From the NCBI RefSeq assembly GCF_002163875.1, contig NZ_CP019333.1, positions 2,114,864-2,178,863 of the forward strand: a stretch of DNA of 64,000 nucleotides. Reading direction: 5' to 3'. Below, piece after piece: positions 53,963 to 61,612 of the stretch. Positions within the stretch are counted from its first letter, which is position 1. Each line of letters begins with the position of its first letter. The notes under the pieces are model-generated. The model saw only the letters and a program-made list of their open reading frames with translations, did not search any database and was not told the origin of the DNA. Position numbers and translations under genes: made by a program. The stretch comes from Gilvibacter sp. SZ-19. GTDB taxonomy: Bacteria > Bacteroidota > Bacteroidia > Flavobacteriales > Flavobacteriaceae.

Positions 53963-56900
53963 ATGCAAAACAAAGGACTTATAACGGTATTCGCGATACT
54001 GTTTGGCTTGGTGAGTATTTACCAACTTTCCTATACTTTCATTTCCAGTAAGGTTGAAAGTGACGCAAAAACCTATGCGCAATCCTTGTTGCCAGAGACC
54101 GACCCAGAAGGGCGTGAGGCACTAGAGAACCAATATTTAGATTCAGTTGCGGCCCAGCCTGTACTTTTCGGGATCGATTACAAATCGGCCAAAGAAAAAG
54201 AGCTTAAGCGCGGTCTTGACCTTCAAGGGGGTATCAACGTAACGCTTCAGATCTCTGTGCGCGATATCCTTAAAGGATTGGCGGACAATTCTGAGCACCC
54301 TGCCTTTGTAAAGGCACTTAACGATGCCGATTCTTTACAGACACAGTCTCAAGACACTTACTTAGAGTCATTCTTCGAGGCGTTTGAGGCTATTCCTGGA
54401 GACAATCAATTGGCTAGCCCAAAGATCTTTGCCAACCGTACCTTAGACGATCTGATCGACCTAGACATGACCAACGATGAGGTGAAGCCTATCTTACGTC
54501 AAAAGATCGACGAGTCTATCGTTTCTGCGTTCGAAGTACTTAGAAAACGTATCGATAAGTTTGGGGTTACACAGCCAAACATTCAGCGTATCGGGCAGTC
54601 TGCTCGTATTTTGGTAGAATTACCGGGAGCTAAAGATATTGAGCGTACTAAGGAACTTTTAACCAGTACAGCCCTTTTGGAGTTCTGGGATCTTTACAAG
54701 TACGAAGACGTTGCTGCTTACCTTAATGATGCAAACGCCGTTATGGCCAACATCAACAAACAAGAAGCTGAAAGCGCAGAAACTGTTCAAGACACTACTA
54801 ATCTAGACGATGATGTTTCTAACCTATTAGGAGGAGACAATGTAGACGGAACAGAGACTACTAGCGTTTCTAACACGCCACTCAACGACCTGATCAACGA
54901 CTTCGGTTTTACCGGTGGTGCAACTCTTATGCGCGTTAAGCCAGAGAATGTAGAGGCTGTTAACGCAATTTTGAACAATCCGCAGGTAAAAGCGAGAATG
55001 CCACAAGGCATCCGCTATGCTAAGTTTGTTTGGGGGATTCCTCAAATGGACGATATCGCAGGAGAAGAATTGGTTTCTCTATATGCGCTAAAGAGCAATG
55101 CAGAAGAAAAGGCTCCACTTAGTGGTGGGGTAATCGTAGATGCGGCTCAAACTTACGACCAGTACAACAAAGTTGCTGTAGACATGCAGATGAACGGAGT
55201 TGGAGCACAGATCTGGGAGAAAATGACCGCAGATGCCTTTAAGAACCGCAGCCAGATCGCTGTTGTCCTTGATGACGTGGTATACTCTGCTCCAAGCGTT
55301 AGCAACGGTGCTATTTCTGGAGGTAGAACACAGATCACCGGAGACTTTACTGTAGTAGAAGGAGAAGACCTTGCCAACGTACTTAGAGCTGGTAAACTTC
55401 CTGCACGTGCAGAGATGATCCAAGGAGCGGTTGTAGGACCAACACTTGGTAAAGAAGCTATTAACAGTGGTATGATCTCCTTTGGGATCGCCTTGTTATT
55501 TGTTTTGGTATGGATGGTATTCTACTACGGTTTCGCCGGACTTTTTGCCGACGTTGCCTTGATAGTGAACATTTTGTTCATCTTCGGATGTTTGGCTGGT
55601 ATTCCTGGAGCGGTATTGACCCTTCCTGGTATTGCGGGTATTGTACTTACCATTGGTATTTCTGTGGATGCGAACGTACTTATCTTTGAGCGTATCCGTG
55701 AAGAATTACAGAAAGGGAAAGCCCAGAAACTGGCTATTAAAGACGGTTTCAACAACGCTTTGTCTTCTATCTTAGATGCGAACATCACCACAGGTCTAAC
55801 AGGTATCATTCTCTTGGTTTTCGGTACAGGACCTATTAAAGGTTTCGCCACTACCTTATTGATCGGTATCTTGACTTCTTTGTTTACCGCGATCTTTATC
55901 ACGCGTTTGTTGATCGATTGGTATACTAAGAACGGTAAGAGCTTGAATTTCTCAACTCCTGCCACTAAGAACCTATTCAAGAACGTAAACATCGACTTCC
56001 TTGGCAAGCGCAAGATCGCTTATATCATTTCTGGTATTTTGATCGCCATTAGCTTAGGATCCCTTTTCACCAACTCTTTGAATATGGGGGTTGACTTTGT
56101 GGGAGGACGTACCTACATCGTGCGCTTTGACAAAGATGTTAACGTAGAAGAAGTTTCTCAGGATCTCATAGAAGTTTATGGTTCTGCGGAGGCAAAGACT
56201 TACGGTAGCGACAATCAGCTTAAGATCACCACCAAGTTCAAGGTAGAAGAAACTGGCTTGGAAGTGGATCGCGAGATAGAAGAATTGCTTTATAACGGAC
56301 TTAAGCCAAATCTACCTGCGGACCTAACATTTGATGAGTTCTCTAGTAGCAGCGGCAAGGTCGATAAGCAAGTTGGGGTTATGGAGTCTAACAAAGTGAG
56401 TCCAACCATTGCCGATGATATCCAACAAGGATCTTTCTTGGCGGTACTCGGATCGCTGATCGTTGTATTCCTATATATCTTATTGCGATTTAGAAGATGG
56501 CAGTTCTCTTTGGGTGCTGTAGTTGCGGTATTCCACGATGTACTTATCGTACTCGGAGTATTCTCGCTCACCTATAAGATCATGCCTTTCAATATGGAGA
56601 TCGACCAGTCGTTCATTGCGGCGATCCTGACGGTGATCGGGTACTCGCTCAACGATACCGTGGTTGTGTTTGACCGTATTCGTGAGTACTTTAACGAGCA
56701 CTCTACTTGGAAGATGGACCGCATCATCAATGGAGCTTTGAACAGTACCTTGAGTCGTACGTTGAACACCTCGTTAACTACATTGATCGTACTACTTTCT
56801 ATTTTCTTCTTAGGAGCTGAATCGATCCGCGGATTGATCTTCGCCTTGATCGTGGGTGTGGTAGTAGGTACCTATTCATCGATGTTCATCGCAACTCCAG

Positions 56901-56989
56901 TAATGTTCGATACTGTTAAAAAACGCGGAATCGACCTTACCGATAAGAATGCTAAGAAAGACGAAGAAGCAGAAGATCAAGCTGCTTAA
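53963..56989 (+). CDS. secDF: SecDF fused protein translocase
   Basis: SecDF uses the proton gradient to pull proteins across the membrane through SecYEG. The 1008-residue product fuses SecD (about 1-650) and SecF (about 665-1008), as is usual in Bacteroidota. SecD motifs: DLQGGINVTLQISV, and the transmembrane GISVDANVLIFERIREELQK. SecF motifs: GVDFVGGRTYIVRF and GYSLNDTVVVFDRIREYFNE. A low-complexity linker with LDDDVSNLLGGDNVDGTET lies near residue 280. It has a consensus promoter and ends at a bidirectional terminator. Confidence 0.96.
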   Translation: MQNKGLITVFAILFGLVSIYQLSYTFISSKVESDAKTYAQSLLPETDPEGREALENQYLDSVAAQPVLFGIDYKSAKEKELKRGLDLQGGINVTLQISVRDILKGLADNSEHPAFVKALNDADSLQTQSQDTYLESFFEAFEAIPGDNQLASPKIFANRTLDDLIDLDMTNDEVKPILRQKIDESIVSAFEVLRKRIDKFGVTQPNIQRIGQSARILVELPGAKDIERTKELLTSTALLEFWDLYKYEDVAAYLNDANAVMANINKQEAESAETVQDTTNLDDDVSNLLGGDNVDGTETTSVSNTPLNDLINDFGFTGGATLMRVKPENVEAVNAILNNPQVKARMPQGIRYAKFVWGIPQMDDIAGEELVSLYALKSNAEEKAPLSGGVIVDAAQTYDQYNKVAVDMQMNGVGAQIWEKMTADAFKNRSQIAVVLDDVVYSAPSVSNGAISGGRTQITGDFTVVEGEDLANVLRAGKLPARAEMIQGAVVGPTLGKEAINSGMISFGIALLFVLVWMVFYYGFAGLFADVALIVNILFIFGCLAGIPGAVLTLPGIAGIVLTIGISVDANVLIFERIREELQKGKAQKLAIKDGFNNALSSILDANITTGLTGIILLVFGTGPIKGFATTLLIGILTSLFTAIFITRLLIDWYTKNGKSLNFSTPATKNLFKNVNIDFLGKRKIAYIISGILIAISLGSLFTNSLNMGVDFVGGRTYIVRFDKDVNVEEVSQDLIEVYGSAEAKTYGSDNQLKITTKFKVEETGLEVDREIEELLYNGLKPNLPADLTFDEFSSSSGKVDKQVGVMESNKVSPTIADDIQQGSFLAVLGSLIVVFLYILLRFRRWQFSLGAVVAVFHDVLIVLGVFSLTYKIMPFNMEIDQSFIAAILTVIGYSLNDTVVVFDRIREYFNEHSTWKMDRIINGALNSTLSRTLNTSLTTLIVLLSIFFLGAESIRGLIFALIVGVVVGTYSSMFIATPVMFDTVKKRGIDLTDKNAKKDEEAEDQAA

Positions 56990-57011
56990 TCCGATCTAGA
57001 AATAAATAAAA

Positions 57012-57038
57012 AAGCCACTCAGACGAGTGGCTTTTTTT
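57012..57038. terminator. Bidirectional terminator between secDF and the DUF192 gene
   Basis: AAAGCCACTC pairs with GAGTGGCTTT around an AGAC loop. T-runs are present on both strands, serving convergent units. Confidence 0.9.
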
Positions 57039-57051
57039 ATGCTTGGTGTTT

Positions 57052-57537
57052 TTATTGAATTTCCCAGCTGAGCGAATCGCCAACTTTTATATTCCATTGG
57101 TCAGTCAGGCCGCCATTGAGTTCCAACACATATTTAGCGGGAGCTCCAGATGGGAGCGAGCTCGTGTTTAGCGGCCGAGCGTTCTTTTGAATGCTCACTA
57201 CTTTTTGGTTGCTCCCAATGTAGATAATGTCTAAGGGGAAGCGGGTGTTCTTCATATAAAAGGCTTGCTGGCGTTCCTGGTCCATAATGAACAGCATGCC
57301 CTGTTTTTCTTCCATTCCGTTGCGATACATTAGCCCGGTCTGGCGTTCGTATTCGTTGTCTGCCACTTCAATGTCTATGGCAATACTTCCAATGCTGTCG
57401 GGCTTTACTATGGTCAGCTCACCTTCTTTAATAAAGGTGATCTCTTTGGCAGTAACAGTCTTATTAGCATCCGAAGTATCCTTGCAACTGCTAAATAACA
57501 GTGCTAAAACGATTCCGCTATAAAAAATTCGTCGCAT
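57052..57537 (-). CDS. DUF192 family lipoprotein
   Basis: The 161-residue product has a lipobox LFSSC (Cys18). The DUF192 domain shows YERQTGLMYRNGMEEKQGML, QAFYMKNTRFPLDIIYIGSN and YVLELNGG. Function of the family is uncertain. It starts immediately after the lgt stop (57537/57538), so it is co-translated. Lgt is the enzyme that would lipidate it and the other lipoproteins in this window. Confidence 0.88.
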   Translation of the reverse strand: MRRIFYSGIVLALLFSSCKDTSDANKTVTAKEITFIKEGELTIVKPDSIGSIAIDIEVADNEYERQTGLMYRNGMEEKQGMLFIMDQERQQAFYMKNTRFPLDIIYIGSNQKVVSIQKNARPLNTSSLPSGAPAKYVLELNGGLTDQWNIKVGDSLSWEIQ

Positions 57538-58473
57538 CTAAGCAGTTTTTGTTTTGTAAAAGGTCGGTTTGCGGAACATCAGATATAGCCCAAAGATTAT
57601 AAATGGAATACTAAGTAGTTGGCCTGTGTTGAGGCCAAAGGTGGTCAGGTATTCATCTCCTTGCGATTCTTTCATGAATTCTACCACAAAGCGTACGCTC
57701 CAAAGCAGGACAAAGAACAAACCGAACATATAGCCCAAACGCCATTTTTTGTCGGTCTTCCAATACACCAAATACATGATCGCAAAAGTGAGTACATAGC
57801 CTAATGCTTCATAGATCTGTGTGGGGTGTCTAAAAGGTACTGCCGCCAAAACCTCGGCAAATTGTGGGTCGTTCACTATGGCGCTGTAGGCCTCGCCTAC
57901 GTCTTTCTTTCCGGTAATTGACATCACTTCGCCTGGGTTGAGGTCGTTGCGAACCAACTGCACGCCAAAGGCGTAATCGCCGCTCACTTTCCCAACGATC
58001 TCTGAGTTCATAAAATTCCCCAAACGCACAAAGGCTGCGCCTATGGCTGCTGGGACGGTGATTCGGTCAAAGATCCAAAGCACGTTCTTTTTAAGTTTTT
58101 TTCTGTTGTAAAGAATAAGGGCAATAACAACACCTATGGTCGCCCCATGACTTGCCAAGCCTTTAAAGCCTGTAAACTCGAATTCTGGCGTGGTTCTTAT
58201 CGGCAGGAATACCGAAAAGAAATCTTGCGTAAAGAGTTCTGGCTGGTAAAAGATTACATGACCCAAGCGCGCTCCGAAGAGAATCGCCAACACCATATAA
58301 ATAAAAAGGCTATCCAATTTTTCCAGGTTCTCTTTCTCGTTTTCAAAGATCCGCTTCATTAAATACCAGCCCAAAACAAAGGCCAATACATATGACAAAC
58401 TGTAGAATCTAAGGGTGAATGATCCAATCTCTAGCCCTTCTATGGGGTTCCAGGTAAAACCTAAATATTGCAT
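57538..58473 (-). CDS. lgt: Prolipoprotein diacylglyceryl transferase
   Basis: Lgt attaches diacylglycerol to the lipobox cysteine of prelipoproteins in the inner membrane. The 311-residue product has about seven hydrophobic segments. The conserved motifs are GARLGHVIFYQPELF, GLASHGATIGVVIAL (with the essential His), and the signature RLGNFMNSEIVGKVSGDYAF. It lies in an operon after yidD (61-nt gap) and abuts the DUF192 gene. Confidence 0.96.
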   Translation of the reverse strand: MQYLGFTWNPIEGLEIGSFTLRFYSLSYVLAFVLGWYLMKRIFENEKENLEKLDSLFIYMVLAILFGARLGHVIFYQPELFTQDFFSVFLPIRTTPEFEFTGFKGLASHGATIGVVIALILYNRKKLKKNVLWIFDRITVPAAIGAAFVRLGNFMNSEIVGKVSGDYAFGVQLVRNDLNPGEVMSITGKKDVGEAYSAIVNDPQFAEVLAAVPFRHPTQIYEALGYVLTFAIMYLVYWKTDKKWRLGYMFGLFFVLLWSVRFVVEFMKESQGDEYLTTFGLNTGQLLSIPFIIFGLYLMFRKPTFYKTKTA

Positions 58474-58534
58474 GGTGGTAGTCTATTTCGCCTTAAAGAT
58501 AACAAAGCTACTCGGCTCTGCCCTTAAGGGATTC

Positions 58535-58810
58535 TTAATTTTCTTGTGTTTCTGAGCCCGTTTTGGCTGCGCCGGATTTTGGAGGAACCGGATCATAACC
58601 AGAACCACCCCAAGGATGACATCTGCCAATACGTTTGGCTGCCAACCAACTGCCCTTGAATAATCCGTGGGTTTTTAAGGCATCTACAGCATAGTGTGAG
58701 CAAGTGGGTTCAAAGCGACAAGTAGCCGGGGTTAGCGGCGAAATGATCCATTGATACAACTTGATCAGCAGTAAAAAGGGAGCGATCAGTATTTGTTTGA
58801 GCAGCTCCAC
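58535..58810 (-). CDS. yidD: Membrane protein insertion efficiency factor YidD
   Basis: This small membrane-associated protein assists YidC-dependent insertion. The 91-residue product has the signature [20 protein letters not shown], followed by [20 protein letters not shown] and [17 protein letters not shown]. The cysteines C-x5-C and a third CHPW are the family hallmark. It starts 4 nt after the cysS stop. Confidence 0.95.
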   Translation of the reverse strand: MELLKQILIAPFLLLIKLYQWIISPLTPATCRFEPTCSHYAVDALKTHGLFKGSWLAAKRIGRCHPWGGSGYDPVPPKSGAAKTGSETQEN

Positions 58811-58814
58811 GGGC

Positions 58815-60287
58815 TTACTTTAAAGAGTAGGTGGTGCCTTCTTTGCTGTCTTTGAGCTGAATACCCGCTTCGGCCAATTGATCGCGAATAGAATCGCTAG
58901 TGGCAAAATCTTTATTGGCACGCGCCTGATTTCTAAGTTCTATAAGCAGCCCAACAGTTTTATCTAGCTTATCGGTGTCTCCGCCGCCATTGCCAACAGT
59001 TTCCAAGCCCATAACTTCGAACATGAAGTCGTGCATGGTTTGTTTTAGCAGGGCAATATCCGCAGCGTTTAATTGCTGATTGCCTTCTGCGACTGCATGG
59101 ATCAACTTGGCCGCATCAAACAAATGGGCTATGAGGATCGGGCTGTTAAAGTCGTCGTTCATCGCATCGTAGCAGGACTGCTTCCAAGCTGCGACGTCAT
59201 AATCTGAACTGGTTCCGGCGCGTAGCTCATCGATCATCCCGTAGGCCTCCATTAGGCGCAAGTAACCTTTCTCTGAAGCGATTAGGGCATCGTTAGAGAA
59301 ATCCAAGATACTTCTGTAGTGCGCCTGATACATAAAGAACTTTGCAACCGTTGGAGCAAAGGCCTTGCTGAGAATATCATTATTACCAGAGAACAACTCG
59401 TCTGGTAGAATATTGTTTCCTGTGGATTTCGCCATTTTCTTCCCGTTAAGGGTAAGCATATTGGCGTGCATCCAATAATTCACCGGATTGATCCCGGTAG
59501 AGGCTTCGGCCTGTGCGATCTCACATTCGTGATGCGGAAACTTAAGGTCCATCCCTCCGCCGTGAATATCAAAATTGTCTCCCAGATACTTGGTGCTCAT
59601 GGCTGTACATTCCAAATGCCAGCCCGGGAAGCCATCGCTCCAAGGAGACGGCCAACGCATAATGTGTTCCGGCTCCGCCTTTTTCCAAAGTGCAAAATCC
59701 TGTGGATTCTTCTTCTCGCTCTGCGCAGCCAACTCGCGAGTGTTCGCGATCATGTCTTCCAACTTGCGTCCGCTGAGTTTTCCGTAAGCTTTGTCCTGGT
59801 TGAATTTCAAAACATCGAAATACACCGATCCATTCTTTTCGTAGGCATATCCCTTGTCCAAGATCTCCTGAACAATGCGTTGCTGCTCAATGATGTGGCC
59901 CGTAGCCGTAGGTTCAATACTCGGTGGCAAAGCGTTGAATTTGGCCATGATCTGGTGAAAGTCCACCGTATAACGCTGTACAATCTCCATGGGTTCCAAC
60001 TGCTCAATACGCGCCTTTTTGGCAATTCTGTCTTCGCCGCTATCGGCATCGTTCTCCAAGTGCCCAGCATCGGTAATGTTGCGCACATAGCGCACCTTAT
60101 ACCCCAAGTGACGCAAATAGCGAAATACCAGATCGAAAGACAGGAAAGTACGACAGTTTCCCAAATGCACGTTACTGTACACAGTAGGTCCGCAGACATA
60201 CATCCCAACAGCACCGGGTGTAATGGGTTTAAAGACTTCCTTTTCTTTGGTCAGGGAATTGTAAATGCGTAGTTCTTGCTGGATCAT
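58815..60287 (-). CDS. cysS: Cysteinyl-tRNA synthetase
   Basis: Class I synthetase charging tRNA-Cys. The 490-residue product has the N-terminal zinc and HIGH region [20 protein letters not shown], the second zinc set in [15 protein letters not shown] and [14 protein letters not shown], and the KMSKS-like [11 protein letters not shown]. The C-terminal domain has the usual [20 protein letters not shown]. It follows folE by 41 nt, forming an operon with yidD, lgt and DUF192. Confidence 0.97.
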   Translation of the reverse strand: MIQQELRIYNSLTKEKEVFKPITPGAVGMYVCGPTVYSNVHLGNCRTFLSFDLVFRYLRHLGYKVRYVRNITDAGHLENDADSGEDRIAKKARIEQLEPMEIVQRYTVDFHQIMAKFNALPPSIEPTATGHIIEQQRIVQEILDKGYAYEKNGSVYFDVLKFNQDKAYGKLSGRKLEDMIANTRELAAQSEKKNPQDFALWKKAEPEHIMRWPSPWSDGFPGWHLECTAMSTKYLGDNFDIHGGGMDLKFPHHECEIAQAEASTGINPVNYWMHANMLTLNGKKMAKSTGNNILPDELFSGNNDILSKAFAPTVAKFFMYQAHYRSILDFSNDALIASEKGYLRLMEAYGMIDELRAGTSSDYDVAAWKQSCYDAMNDDFNSPILIAHLFDAAKLIHAVAEGNQQLNAADIALLKQTMHDFMFEVMGLETVGNGGGDTDKLDKTVGLLIELRNQARANKDFATSDSIRDQLAEAGIQLKDSKEGTTYSLK

Positions 60288-60328
60288 GGAATGGCCAGGT
60301 AATTAAATTGCTCCTTTAAATGGAGCTA

Positions 60329-61006
60329 TTAGAATTCAGTATCTAAATTAATATAATCGAGAAACTCTCTGCGAACTGCCGGGTCTTTGAATTTGCCGCC
60401 AAATTCGCTCGTCACTGTACTGGAATCGATATCGCGTATCCCGCGTGAATTCACACAAAGGTGTTTGGCATCTATAACACAAGCAACATCTTGGGTGCCT
60501 AAAACGGCTTGCAATTCTTTAACGATCTGCATGGTCAGGCGTTCCTGAACCTGAGGACGCTTGGCGTAATAATCGACTATGCGATTCATCTTAGAAAGAC
60601 CTACCACGGTGCCTTTAGAGATATATGCCACGTGGGCTTTCCCAACGATAGGCAGCAAATGGTGCTCGCAGGTAGAGTAAAGGGTTATGTTCTTTTCTAC
60701 CAGGATTTCTCCGTACTTGTATTTGTTTTCAAAGGTGGAGGCAGACGGTTTTCTGTCTGGGTGGAGACCACCAAAGATCTCGTTGACAAACATCTTGGCA
60801 ACTCGGGTTGGAGTTCCTTTAAGACTGTCATCCTCTAAATCTAAGCCCAGGGTTTCCATGATCTCTTTTACTTGCCCTTTGATGCGATCTATCTTCTCTA
60901 TATCGCTCAGTTCAAAAGCATCAGGACGCAATGGAGTATCGGTAGATGAACCAACGTGTTCATCGCCCATGGCTTCTATTTCCTTAAGTTGTTTTTCTAA
61001 ATCCAT
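60329..61006 (-). CDS. folE: GTP cyclohydrolase I
   Basis: It opens GTP to dihydroneopterin triphosphate, the first step of folate/pterin synthesis. The 225-residue product has the zinc-site CEHHLLPIVGKAHVAYIS and the substrate stretch SKGTVVGLSKMNRIVDYYAK with RPQVQERLTMQIVKELQ. The frame extends to 61072, but a TATCTTTG box at 61033-61040 on the - strand lies inside that extension, so I take the ATG at 61006 (MDLEKQLKEIE). It heads the cysS operon. Confidence 0.95.
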   Translation of the reverse strand: MDLEKQLKEIEAMGDEHVGSSTDTPLRPDAFELSDIEKIDRIKGQVKEIMETLGLDLEDDSLKGTPTRVAKMFVNEIFGGLHPDRKPSASTFENKYKYGEILVEKNITLYSTCEHHLLPIVGKAHVAYISKGTVVGLSKMNRIVDYYAKRPQVQERLTMQIVKELQAVLGTQDVACVIDAKHLCVNSRGIRDIDSSTVTSEFGGKFKDPAVRREFLDYINLDTEF

Positions 61007-61032
61007 ATATAGCTTGCGCTTTAAAGCGTATG

Positions 61033-61040
61033 CAAAGATA
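61033..61040 (-). promoter_or_regulatory. -7 box of the folE-cysS operon
   Basis: On the - strand it reads TATCTTTG, an exact TAnnTTTG match, 27 nt before the chosen folE ATG. It decides against the upstream start at 61072. Confidence 0.6.
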
Positions 61041-61153
61041 CTCAAACCCCTGTTTTTAGATGATATCTTCACATAAAATTGTGGTGAAACCGCTATTCTT
61101 TAAGCGAGTAAGTCATAAAATTTTCTTAATTTTCCCCCTTTATATTCCCTGCA

Positions 61154-61594
61154 ATGAAAATTAGAAAAATTTGTTGGGTGAGCTTAGTGTTCGCCTTGAT
61201 GTGCGCTCCGCTTGTATTTGCGCAGACCACCAAACCTGATCCGGGAAATTTTGATCGATTTATAGCTCAGGTTTACACCGGAGAAGGTAGTAGGATGATC
61301 ACCCCAGATAGCCGCCGATATGTCTTTATGAAAGACTTCTTAGAGAATCGTATTTCTTTCATTAGTTCGGATAAGGATAAACTGGCTGCCGGCAACTACA
61401 AAAAGCTCTCGCAAGTGCCCTTGTTCGATCTTTACAACAAAGGACTTATGCGCGATGCGAGCTTTGACCCAACCACCTTCAATCCGTTCAAATATCAACT
61501 TGGATTTTACGAGCCAGAAACGCAAGTTTTCCATGTGGATGGAACAGATTATCTCATTGTGATCCAACCGCAAGAATCCCGGAAAGATCGCTAA
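61154..61594 (+). CDS. Small secreted protein of unknown function
   Basis: The 146-residue product has a signal peptide (MKIRKICWVSLVFALMCAPL then VFAQ). After that come FDRFIAQVYTGEGSRMITPD and RYVFMKDFLENRISFISSDK, then a C-terminal part with DPTTFNPFKYQLGFYEPETQ. No family name is apparent; I have the impression it is common in Flavobacteriaceae beside surface-protein genes, but that is memory only. It is 18 nt before the large surface-protein gene and probably co-transcribed. Confidence 0.72.
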   Translation: MKIRKICWVSLVFALMCAPLVFAQTTKPDPGNFDRFIAQVYTGEGSRMITPDSRRYVFMKDFLENRISFISSDKDKLAAGNYKKLSQVPLFDLYNKGLMRDASFDPTTFNPFKYQLGFYEPETQVFHVDGTDYLIVIQPQESRKDR

Positions 61595-61612
61595 TCCTCT
61601 TCTCAACTAGCT

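Noticed and set aside
59466-60272. 268-codon frame antisense to cysS
   Set aside because: Entirely inside cysS on the other strand with no recognisable domain; a shadow of the real gene.
61007-61072. Upstream start for folE
   Set aside because: A TATCTTTG box lies within this stretch; the added residues are not typical of GTP cyclohydrolase I.
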